Source: Mastigamoeba balamuthi (taxonomy: Eukaryota > Evosea > Mastigamoebida > Mastigamoebidae). Taken from it: a stretch of DNA of 64,000 nt. Location of the stretch: NCBI GenBank assembly GCA_902651635.1, contig CACRSC010000002.1, positions 446,837 through 510,836 on the forward strand, in the 5' to 3' direction. Of this stretch, positions 55,328-64,000 are shown piece after piece. The notes under the pieces are model-generated. The model searched no databases. It was not told the DNA's origin and saw nothing but the letters and a program-made list of their open reading frames with translations. Numbering within the stretch: position 1 is the first letter of the stretch; the number at the start of each line of letters is the position of its first letter. The position numbers and the translations under genes were made by a program.

Positions 55328-56551
55328 GGCGGTGCGCTGAGACCCGAGACGGATTCGAAATCGGCGACGAGGAGCGATTGTTAACGAGGAGTTGTGACGT
55401 TGCTCAGATTCACACTACAGGAAAATCTGGATATTAGTTACCTCGATGGGCCAACCCAGCCAACCAGCACGTCATTGCGGATGGGCTGGAGATGGTATGT
55501 TCACAATGTCCCGGGTTGCTCAAGAAAAAAATTCGGGTGAAGTCACCTCAAGGCGGTGGGCCTTATTCACGGTAATAGCTTTGAACTGTACAGAAGGTAC
55601 AGACAAAGCTTCATACTTCAATTTTCTGGTGGCAGCGTGCTTAGGGACTTCACCCACAACTAAATATCTGGTTCATCTCCCCAATTTTGAGTATGAGAAA
55701 AAACGAGCCATGATTAGTGGAATGATGCAGCAAGGTCGGACATCACTCCTGCTACTCATAGAATGCCAGTGAGCACCTGTTAAACATTCATTCCAGATTA
55801 TTCTATGTCATGTGTATTATTTAGAGATATCTTTATTAATACTATTACAGCTACATATCCATACCTGACCAGACATCAGACCGAAGAAACAGGACTTATC
55901 TGAGCTGGAACTTATGGCCAGAAAAGGCCAATATCTTTTTAATTATTCTGTGGCATCAATAAGGGTTCTTGTGATGTCAGTGTCCTTATTTCCTTCCACT
56001 TGGCCATGTATCACTGACATGAATTTCAATTTGTTTTTCTATTCATTGTTCACTTTCACGAAAAAGAATTTTCAACACTTTAATTGCACCCACACCCGCG
56101 TCGTTAGGCAGCCCACTTTCACGCTGAGTCTCACCTGTCCACCTCTCGTTTACATGTTTTGACCTCCGCAATGCCATGCTGAGCCCCCTGCGTAATGGCG
56201 ACATGTACCTCCCTGCCCTCTTCTCGGGTGTGCCATTTCGGATGCAAACCGATCACCGTTTCTCGGCTTTTTCTCTACTGATCACAGAGGTTGTGGTTTT
56301 GGCGAAACAACGCTGGGTTGTAATCGCTGCTGCCCCGGCAGTGCTGTGGCAGACAAAGAAGGCCTTGTGCTGGCCACACTTTTACACCGGGGAACAACGC
56401 AGACACATACAAGGAGACCGGCCGTCTTGTAAAGGGAAGTAGTGAGGGCTATTCTTTTGGGGCCTCTGCAGTGCATGTGCGTTCGACGGCCTGCGCAGCA
56501 GCAGGAGTGCCGCACAGTGGGACGGGGTGCTGGCGGAGAGACCGAGGCTTC
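55328..56551. other. AT-rich intergenic stretch
   Basis: No gene recognised. A frame at 55446-55772 (plus) is unconserved. From about 56330 the DNA resembles that downstream of Cys-rich copy 1 and marks the left edge of the duplicated segment. Confidence 0.4.
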
Positions 56552-56993
56552 TCAGCAGAGAAGGCCCAGGGCCGCCGTGACTGCCGCGACGGCGGGAGCA
56601 GCGACGCCGGCGGCTCCCTTGTCGCCCTTGTCGCCCTTCTTGCAGATGTCGTCGGCCTTGCAGGGGAGCATGTTGCCGTCAACGAACGCAGCCTTGCACT
56701 GGGTGATGGTGGCGTCCATGGGGCAGCCCTTGCCATCGAGGCAGCCGAGGTACGAGGGGAAGCACTTGCAGACCGCCTTTGCCGCGTCCGTCGCCGCGTC
56801 GGACAGGCACTTCTGGTACTCGTTAGCGCACGACGTGATCTGCGCCTGGTCGCACGCCGCGCTGGCGACCGCTGCGAAGCTGTGGGGCAGACAGACGAGG
56901 CTCAGAAAGAGGGGGGCACTCAGGCGCTTCATTGAGGAAGAGGAGAGCCACGCACACGAGGGCAGCGACGATGATGCTCGCAATGCACTTCAT
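56552..56993 (-). CDS. Small secreted Cys-rich protein, probably GPI-anchored, copy 2
   Basis: Paralogue of the gene at 52658-53091 with the same two-exon plan, 56993-56956 and 56879-56552, giving 121 residues. The signal peptide (MKCIASIIVAALVFAAVASA) is almost identical. Cysteine positions are kept (CDQAQITSCANEYQKC, CKCFPSYLGCLDGKGC, CKAAF, CKADDIC). Differences are mainly in charged residues between the cysteines, plus a Lys/Gly/Asp-rich insert (KKGDKGDKGAAG) before the hydrophobic GPI-type tail. Substitutions in the mature part and the nearly unchanged signal sequence suggest that both copies are working genes. Confidence 0.8.
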
Positions 56994-57111
56994 TCTCTGC
57001 GTTCGGTGGGCTGGAGGAGCTTGCGGGGAGAGGGTGGGCTTGCTGCCTGTGTGTTTGTTGCGACTGATGCCTGTGTGGCTTTGCAGGTCGGGTTTTAAGG
57101 AGAAGTTGTAC

Positions 57112-57119
57112 TGACGTCA
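57112..57119. promoter_or_regulatory. Palindromic TGACGTCA upstream of Cys-rich copy 2
   Basis: A perfect CRE-type palindrome about 120 bases before the ATG of copy 2, upstream of a TTAAAA element at 57093-57098. In copy 1 the equivalent area has ACGTCA and TGACGT half sites. Such sites bind bZIP factors in many eukaryotes; binding here is inference. Confidence 0.35.
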
Positions 57120-58555
57120 CCAACTCGAAACAGCGGGGGGTACTCACAGGACGAAAAAATCGGTACTGCAGTTTCTCGGGCATGCCCGCACGCCCAAAAG
57201 CCGGAGGCGGCTCATTGGCCCAGAATTCGGCTACCTGGGGACAGCGGGGGTCATGGCGCACCTAGGCGTGCGGCAGCGCTCAAACACAATGTCGGTGCAA
57301 GTTATTCTGGTGGGTGTCAAAACTGAAACTGTACCTTTCGGCTGAGAAGAAGGGATACGGGCGGGTTCGGCACGCAGCTGGCAAAACCGTTGTCTAAGCC
57401 GCACACAGGAACAAGCCTGGAGGGGTGCGACTTGTGCAGGCTCCCCTGCCCACTGTCACACAGAGGTGTGCAGTCGTGCCACCGACACGTGTATGTTACC
57501 GACGCTCCCCCAAAGGCGCCCGCAGTGCTGATGCCACAGAGGAGCCGCACCCCGTGTGCTGCAAACACGTGGTGCTCATCACCGCCGTGCCGTGTCTGAG
57601 GGCGACTGTGGGACTCGACAGGTACGCACAGGCCTGTTGCACTGCCGCCAGCGACGTTGTCTTCAAGGCTGCCGCTCACCGCCACATTTTCCGCTGACGG
57701 GCCGCACGCGGCTGCCGACGTCGGTGGGCGTCACGGTGCTCTCGGGGGCGTCGCCGACGTCAGGCAATAGGCGATGCTGTCGCGGCGACGTGGACGACCG
57801 CGGGGGCCCGTAAGGTACGGGTCGGCAAGAGACTCCTTGGCGTCTGAGTGAGTTGGAAACTCATGTTCAATCACTTACCCCTTCCTATACACATCAACCC
57901 ATACACCAACACCTCCCCCCCTTGTTGGGCCAAACGGGGAACCAGGTTTTTTATTCAACCTTCTTGTGAGATTCGTGGGCTGTGAGAACGACACGCTTCA
58001 TATCAGCAACAGCCTTGCAGTTCTAGACGACCTGTAGTCATAGAGTATGTGAAACTCCAGTAACTCACTTCGCAACTCACAGGATCAGGTTGAGTTACAA
58101 CTTACCCTGAATTAACTCAACTCAGTTAAGGAGTTCGCTGACCCCTACCGCAAGGTCTCTCTCTGTGCTGCACCCCCGAGGTTGGCGGACGAGGTGGCCA
58201 CTGGGGTTTGCGCCATCAGCGTCGCCACCAGGGGATCAGGCTCTGGCGTACACCTCCCTCGATCTCGAATGAGAAGGGCGAGGGTTCTTGGGCCTGAGGC
58301 AATGGGGGACGTGTGAGTGCAGAGGGGTGCTTGAGAGATGCACGACAGAAGAAACAGAGGTTTCATGGCACTAAGGCCCCATGGCTGTCAGAGCACGTCA
58401 TGCATGCAGGTTCTCCGTTGTTGTTTCTCTGACCCCGAGGCAATGACGAACGCCTGCCTTGGGGTTTACTCTTGCTCTGCACGGTTTCTCGCGGGCACAG
58501 CAGCCAGTGTCATGTGGCGAGGTGTGAAAGCACCGGTGAAGCGAGAGAAACTCAG
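57120..58555. other. Intergenic stretch, no gene recognised
   Basis: GC-rich at first, AT-rich after about 57830. It contains a short run of imperfect repeats of the words AACTCA and GAGTT (58050-58140). No coding sequence is supported. Confidence 0.4.
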
Positions 58556-58920
58556 TAATATCTCGGTCAGTCGATGTTCAGACCTCAACCTTAGCCTTCG
58601 GGATGCCCCAGGCGTTTTCGATGCCATTAATGTCAGGACTGCATGCTGGCCAGGGGAGGCAGGTGATGCTGTTTGATGCTTCAATTAGCAGCACATTTGA
58701 CTGGTTGGTTTACTGTCATTGTCCCCAGCCAGAAGCCACTCAATCTGATCATCCCCCATAAGCCTGGCGAATCGAGAGCAGAAGAGCCCTGATAGATGTC
58801 ATACATCTTTTCGGAATTGAGATCCCCTGGAAGATGTGAAGCCGTCCAAACCCAAGTGAGGAAAAGCACCCCCAAACCTGAACCTTCTGGGGGTACTTCA
58901 CCACGCACTACATGAGGGGG
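58556..58920 (-). mobile_element. Decayed Tc1/mariner transposase fragment
   Basis: The minus strand reads KYPQKVQVWGCFSSLGLDGF, then LMGDDQIEWLLAGDNDSKPT and CLPWPACSPDINGIENAWGI. These are catalytic-core blocks of Tc1 transposases, including the D of the DND motif and the N-P-I-E-N-like motif (here N-G-I-E-N). Frame changes and stops are present, so it is inactive. It retains the middle of the protein that is missing from the copy at 30225-30485. Confidence 0.8.
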
Positions 58921-60557
58921 TGCTAAGCTCTCCAGAGACGTTCTTCTGGAGCATCAGACTCCCTATTCACGAGCTGGGCCTCGCTGTGGTGCTCCAGGAC
59001 CCCATGGGATTCAGTGTACATTGTTATATCATGCCTGATGGATAGGATTTGCTAATAGAAGGATCAAAATCATTACAAATGAATATTGTCAAACGCCCCC
59101 CAAAAACTAGCTAGCTATTTTCAAGGTTAAATCGATCTAGAATACTTCCAAAACGTGTAAAATGAGCAGGAAAAAGTAGGAAAAGCCCTCTGCCGGCAGA
59201 AGATCAACAACTGCCAATAGAGATCTTACAGAAAACTTTAAATAGAAATTCCTGCCATCAATGTCATGCTCTGTCATTCTGCTTCTAACACTAATGAAAT
59301 GAAACAGCTTCAGGTCGGTCAGGAGATTCCCACAGGACGTCTTGTGTACTGGAAGGAAGATGTTCACAGCAAGAATACATAGCCTGTAAAGAGTCACTAT
59401 GTGATTCAAGTGCAGCTGAGCTCAGATCTTTACTACATTGATAGAGAGAAGCATGGGATGTTTGCTGGCAGGATGAATCACTTGTACTCACCAAACTGTG
59501 ACAATGTCAACTGCAAAGTCCCCATAACACACAGTCAAAGTAAGCAATGGGCTTTTTCCATAAACGGAAAAATGCACTTTGTATGTGGGCCCACGTGGCA
59601 CCAGCAGTTTTTCATGTGGTACTGCTCAGGTACCTGAATGGTTACTATGTCTCTTTTTTATCTGTTTGCTCTGTTATCCCTTTACAAGAGCAGACAAAGA
59701 GTGCTCTGGCAATTCAGAAGACTATTCCCACCAGGACTTCCCCTTAAGCCCATTTCCAGGCCACCAGCAGGTACAGCAGAATATACAGAACAGTAATGCA
59801 CTAGAGGAGGAGCTGCAAGACAATGTGCAAGTCCCGATCTATGTAGAGCACATCAGTTCAGCAACATGCAATGAGGCCATTATTAGCACAGCCATGATGA
59901 TATACATCACGTTTGGATACTGTTTGTAGGGCTGTATCATCTTGGGCCTTGTTGTGTCATTTTTTGCTGTGAAGAGCTCATGTTGTTGCAGCAACAATGT
60001 ACAAGAACAACAACATCAGGAACTTTAACAGGGCATGTGACATAACGTGCTCAGAACAGCCCTCAAAGCTCTTGTTATGTTGCATAGCATCTCTTTCTCT
60101 CTCTTTATGGCAAAAAGTTCTATTTTCTGTAAGACTGTTTCAATTCCCACTATAGAAGATGCTAAACTGCAGAAGGGCAGATGACATTGATGAGAAGGGG
60201 TCAGGATGGGATGTGGCAGTCCAGGCATCACGTGCCTGTGAGGACCTTCTCACCAGAGATGTTGTGAAGTGGTAATAGAGGAGGAATTCCCTTCCTTTGC
60301 GGGGTTCATGGGAATGCAATACCCCTCAGGCCCCTGGCATCACAGGACCTTACAGATTGGGTCGTTGGCTGCCTTAAGATAGTCAAAGGGGCCACCGTGC
60401 ATAAACCTTGTCTCGTTGATGTTGATAGGGAGATTGAAGCTAGCACAGCTACTTTATCCAGGCAGGCTGATATTTAATAGATATCTAGATAGGCGCGATC
60501 TCCGTCTTTGTTGAGGAAAACGTTATTGGCGCGCGCTCTGTTGTGCCCGTGGCCCCC
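58921..60557. other. AT-rich stretch with repeat debris
   Basis: Apart from the SET-like fragment listed separately there is no recognisable gene. A frame at 59579-59929 is unconserved. Confidence 0.4.
59315..59560 (+). pseudogene. SET-domain-like fragment (degenerate)
   Basis: One frame reads GQEIPTGRLVYWKEDVHSK, a stop, then SHYVIQVQLSSDLYYID and GMFAGRMNHLYSPNCDNVNC. The order of blocks and the N-H-x-x-x-P-N-C core match SET lysine methyltransferases, where the usual motif is NHSC-PNC. The stop, the loss of the usual Ser-Cys after N-H and the lack of a later G-E-E-L/Y motif suggest a pseudogene or a piece of a mobile element. The match is by eye and could be fortuitous. Confidence 0.35.
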
Positions 60558-61343
60558 ATGTCCCTGCCCGCCCTGGACCCCGGCACGCCTCCCCCCCGGC
60601 CCCTCCCGCCGCCCGCCTCTGACGGCCTCCCCCTGCTGGCTGGCCGGGGCCCCGCAGAGAGGCAGAAGCTGCTCGAGAAGCGGCTGCCCGCGTCGCCTGC
60701 GGCCCCCGCCGACGCCCCCGTCCTCTTCGTCGCCCGCGGGCCCCCGCTCCAGGACCCCCAGCAGCAGCAGCAGCAGCAGCAGCCCCTGACGCCCGAGCGC
60801 CCCTCGCAGCAGCAGCAGCAGCAGCAGCAGGACGCCGAGGACGAGTCCGAAGAAGACGCAGAGGTCCATATCTAGATCCTTCCCCTGGGGAATATCTAGA
60901 TTCCAGGAATCTCTCCCAGGGGAAATTGGGGCGCGGGGCAATTGTCCGGGGGCCTAATTGCGCGCTCAATTTTTCGAATTTGCCGCAGCGTGCGCCGGGG
61001 GCGTCGAACGCGAGCCCGGCGCCGTCGGGGGCGCCCAAGCCTGCGCGGCGGCGGGTGTACTTCACGGCGGCCGAGGACGAGGCGATACGGGAGGGCGTGC
61101 TGCGCTTCGGGGTGGGCGACTGGGAGCGCGTCATACAGTACGGCCGCCTGCAGCGCACCGCTCAGCAGGTCGCCTCCCGCTACAAGCGCCTCCGCAGGAA
61201 CGAGTCCCTCGCCGCCGCCGGCCCCGCAGCCGCTGCAGCCGCTGCAGACGCAGCCGCAGCGCCCGCACAGGCGGCGCCGTCGTCGTCGGGGGCCACGTCA
61301 TCGTCGCCCGCGCAGCCCCAGCAGACGTCGATGCTCAGCTTCG
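60558..61343 (+). CDS. Myb-like (TRF-type) DNA-binding protein, 3' end cut at an N
   Basis: Exon 1 (60558-60863) encodes a Pro-rich start (MSLPALDPGTPPPRPLPP), a short QKLLEKRLPASP segment and two poly-Gln tracts (8 Gln each) in an acidic context. It ends at a GTCCAT donor. Exon 2 (from 60989) encodes one Myb/SANT helix set: FTAAEDEAIREGVLRFGVGD, then WERVIQ and RTAQQVASRYKRL. The spacing and the ...RFGVGDW... type resemble telomere-repeat binding Myb domains, although the family has many other members. An Ala-rich tail is open until the undetermined base at 61344, where the composition changes abruptly, so the true C-terminus is not known. It is likely nuclear. Confidence 0.72.
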
Positions 61344-61344
61344 N
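61344..61344. other. Single undetermined base at an abrupt composition change
   Basis: Before the N the sequence is very GC-rich coding DNA; right after it, AT-rich DNA of the type seen in the repeats. The Myb reading frame meets a stop two codons later. This may be a junction where two pieces were joined. Confidence 0.6.
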
Positions 61345-61831
61345 CACTTAATACACTCTACACATCTGTCTTTACTCCAGAGCTTCCGGATAGATAGAAT
61401 AAAATGTCTGCTGTATAAAACAATAGCTATGAAGCCCAGTAGCTCCTGCCAGTCAATTTGGTACCCATCCCTTGGATTGACTAATCATTGGAGGATTTTG
61501 TGATGAAGAGAGCTTCTCCAGAACTCTCTGATTGGTAAACTCACAGATTAGAGTAAGAAAGCTCTCAGTGATAAAGAGCATCAAAAATAGCAGGGGTGAA
61601 GAGCATGTAGCTGGAATGTCAACTGGATGTCCCTGAACTTCATTCTGAACATTTGCAGGAGCAGTTTCTCTAAACGTGTTGTACTGAGACCATTCATTTT
61701 CCTGTTTATAGCAGTACAAGTGAGAAGATTATGATTACTAGAAATATTAAATGATTCACCAATCTTTAGTAACTGTGAAAGTGATACAATAAAAACAGAT
61801 AATAACTACAAATGAAAAGAATCATAATCAC

Positions 61832-62052
61832 AACAAGTCTCATGATAGCAACAATTCAAAAGTCTCATGATAGAAACAATTTAAAAGTCTTGTGATAGCA
61901 ACATTTTCAAAAGTCTCGTGATAGCAATAGTTCAAAGTCTCACGATCGCAACATTTTAAAAGTCTCACAATAGCAATATTTCAAAAGTCTCACAATAGCA
62001 ATAGTTCAAAAGTCTCGCGATAGCAACATTTCAAAAGTCTCGTGATCACAAC
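61832..62052. repeat. Tandem repeat of a unit of about 25 bases, nine copies
   Basis: The word AAGTCT recurs nine times (about 61835, 61859, 61884, 61911, 61935, 61961, 61985, 62009 and 62034), each followed by YRYGATMGCAAYA-like sequence. Spacing is 24-27 bases. The copies differ by point changes such as CATGATAGC, CACAATAGC and CGCGATAGC. Confidence 0.88.
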
Positions 62053-62059
62053 ATTATTC

Positions 62060-62590
62060 AAGTATTACTAATATATATGAAGTGAAAAATAAAACCAACC
62101 TTTCCACTCTGCATCTGAGTCTACTTCCTTCTTCTCCTGAGAAAGAGTTAAGAAAAGTAAGAAATGAAAAATAGCAAAAAAGCTCTTACCTTTGGAGCTG
62201 CTGCCTTGACTTGTTTTGGTAGCAGGTGCAGCAGCCTGGGGTGCCTGGACTGCAGGGACTGCCTGGGCTACTATAGCTGCTAGTACAATCTGGAGTGCCT
62301 GGGGAGCTTGGATGTTCTGGAGGGCCTGGAGGGCCTGGGGGCCTGAAGGGCCTGGGGGATTTGGAAGGCCTGGACTGCTTGGGCAGCAGGGATTGCTGGA
62401 GCTGTTGGAGCTGTCTGTGGTGGTGGTCCATAGGCTGGTGTGGCAATTGTGCCAGATGCTATAAAAGAGTCTCAAACTATCTAGATTTGTGATACTCGCC
62501 TCAATCCAAGAGCTTACCACGGTAGCACCGCCGAAACCCATGCACAACTTCCACACAGTGTTCTACATCGCCTGGTGACACCGCCTCCAC
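62060..62590. other. Low-complexity Gly/Pro-type stretch, no supported gene
   Basis: GGAGGCCTGG-type repeats (62300-62380) keep frames open on both strands and look collagen-like. No start, splice pattern or second conserved region supports a gene. Confidence 0.4.
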
Positions 62591-62639
62591 TGCTGTGAAG
62601 CATCAGAGATAACCGCAGGAATTGCAAAAATCCCCCTGG

Positions 62640-63100
62640 TCCTCCTACATGAAAAAACCAGAAAACAAGCCCAGTGCATGGGAGGCCTCTGCTGGCATCA
62701 AGCTATCATGGGCACCTATCGCACACATAATAACGCACAAGCAGTGACCCTCACACGAGTGTGGAACAACCTGGCCCCCCGTACACGTCGACACTGGAGT
62801 GACCCCAGATGCCCTTTCTGTACTGTCAAAGCCGACTCCTTAACCCACCGCCTCTGGACCTGCCCCCAGAAGAATCAATGGCACACCAAACTCACCAGCA
62901 TCATAGGAATACCCCAAACAGAGCTGAAGCAATGGGCAGAAGCCCAATCCGCCAAAAACAAAGATGCAACCCCCATACACTACACACTAGCGTATGGCAC
63001 CTGGACAAAGACCCAACAGTCAAAACAACAGCTAGAAATACAGGAAGAATGGGTCGCCACCATGCGAGACTGGCTGGACGACATGAGCCAAAAAAGATAA
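62640..63100 (+). mobile_element. C-terminal remnant of a LINE-type reverse transcriptase
   Basis: The frame 62678-63100 carries RCPFCTVKADSLTHRLWTCP, the C-x2-C...H-x-x-W-x-C arrangement of the zinc-binding tail that follows the reverse transcriptase in non-LTR retrotransposons. It also has an upstream block VTLTRVWNNLAPRTRRHW. The catalytic YxDD part is not present in the window. The end of the frame (WLDDMSQKR) is followed by AT-rich DNA without poly-A. Confidence 0.65.
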
Positions 63101-63879
63101 CCAAAAGGCACACGAAGCACAAAAAAGACAGACCCCAGGTGATCCACAAGGGGAGCATGCTGGACTTCATACAGGTGTTCCCAGATCACCTTGTGGTGCT
63201 GGAGGGAATGCATTGCATTCTCAGCTATGTTTCTGTTCAAACAGTATTCAACCAATTTTCAATGTTATTTATCCAAAAATTAGATAAAGTACTTTGAACC
63301 AGAGGATCAGAGAAAGCCCGAGTCTTGCTGCAACATCTACCAGCCCATGAGCTTCGAACTCTGCCATTGGTACAGTGCATCTGTAAATGCAACAACTGCC
63401 ACCATCAGCCACACAGCCATCTACTCTCTGTTGATGGACCTCAAACAGGAAAAATATTCACATGAACTTCTGACATTTTATACAGGAAAATTGCCCCAAG
63501 GAGCAATGCAGAGGTCGCAGGCAGACTGGCTAAAACCAGGGTGGAAGGAACTGATGAGCAAAGCCAATGCTAAGAAAAGAGGCGATTTCGGCAGTCAGCC
63601 TCTTCACCTCGTCCTGAGCAGTCTGGTTCAGTGCTACCAGGTCCTTCGTACGTGTGCTGAGGGACTGTATGGACTGCAGTGCTGACTGCAGAGCCTCCTC
63701 TCGCTCTTTCTGTGGTATACAACACTTAGTGGAGGTTGTGTCAAATATTTATATGCTGGCAGCATATGCTACAGTAGAAATCACTACCAACTGTCCCCTA
63801 TTTTAAAACGATGTTCAATTCTACCATACATTTCACCTATTACAATATTCGTACCCAGAAAAAAACTGATCTTAGTATA
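63101..63879. other. AT-rich stretch, no gene recognised
   Basis: A plus frame of 112 residues at 63347-63685 has no recognised relation to any family. No other structure is visible. Confidence 0.35.
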
Positions 63880-64000
63880 TTGTATAATCTCCTTTTGCCT
63901 CAATAACTGCCTGTAAACGAGAGGGCATTGAGTTGACCAACTTTTGGGCAAACTCCACTGAGAGTTGTCTCCACTCATTTCTAATACAGTAAACCAAGGC
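63880..64000 (-). mobile_element. Tc1/mariner transposase C-terminus, running off the window
   Basis: The minus strand reads ALVYCIRNEWRQLSVEFAQK, then LVNSMPSRLQAVIEAKGDYT, with a stop soon after. This is the terminal helix signature of Tc1 transposases, and here without internal stops. The rest of the copy would lie to the right of the window, so its integrity is unknown. Confidence 0.8.

Noticed and set aside
55446-55772. Plus frame of 108 codons
   Set aside because: No conserved feature, AT-rich surroundings, no evidence of splicing or a paralogue.
62068-62556. Minus-strand frame with a collagen-like Pro/Gly stretch
   Set aside because: The region is simple-sequence DNA; both strands are open and no start or splice pattern supports a gene.
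1-64000. CRISPR arrays, operons or bacterial promoters
   Set aside because: Spliced genes, eL6, B9D2 and intron-containing nuclear tRNA show that the DNA is eukaryotic. The only regular short repeats (61832-62052) have no spacers.

Overview
This is a nuclear genome window from a eukaryote. Its genes are split by short introns (about 40 to 340 bases, many with GTGCGY-type donors). There are two nuclear tRNA genes, one with an intron at the canonical anticodon-loop position. Encoded proteins include ribosomal eL6, the ciliary transition-zone protein B9D2, the autophagy tether EPG5 and a CUB/EGF receptor kinase. The kinase most resembles the transmembrane TKL-like kinases of Entamoeba and other archamoebae. 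GC-rich coding DNA together with a cilium gene suggests a free-living flagellated amoebozoan, possibly a Mastigamoeba-like archamoebid. That assignment is inference from families only.

Layout. 0.5-7.1 kb: two tandem TMEM62-type membrane phosphoesterase genes with the same exon plan. 7.2 kb: tRNA-Ile(UAU). 7.6-12.9 kb: a small coiled-coil ORF and the receptor kinase. 13.2-20.1 kb, minus strand: a very large coiled-coil protein and B9D2. 20.5-24.4 kb: eL6 and a right-handed beta-helix protein. 24.5-29.8 kb: a large multi-exon membrane protein built from a repeated hairpin containing W-R-x-P, whose GC content falls steadily along the gene. 29.8-32 kb: AT-rich DNA with decayed Tc1/mariner copies. 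32-38.2 kb: three members (A, B, C) of an unrecognised gene family; the fourth (D) is at 49.4-51.0 kb. 39.0-46.5 kb, minus strand: EPG5, with a tRNA-Val inside an intron and a 14-base tandem duplication that breaks the frame. 49.3 kb: an assembly gap. 52.6-57.0 kb, minus strand: two duplicated small cysteine-rich, probably GPI-anchored proteins flanking a DUF4419 gene. 57-64 kb: AT-rich DNA with Tc1 and LINE debris, a SET-like fragment, a Myb-domain gene cut at a one-base N, and a 25-base tandem repeat.

The most unusual content is the A-D family and the W-R-x-P repeat protein. A-D share three introns at identical positions and phases (0, 1, 2), a Cys-rich core and a C-terminal helix. I recognise neither family. 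Most coding calls rest on splice reconstruction by eye. Exon edges given to the base were checked for frame; those given as approximate were not.
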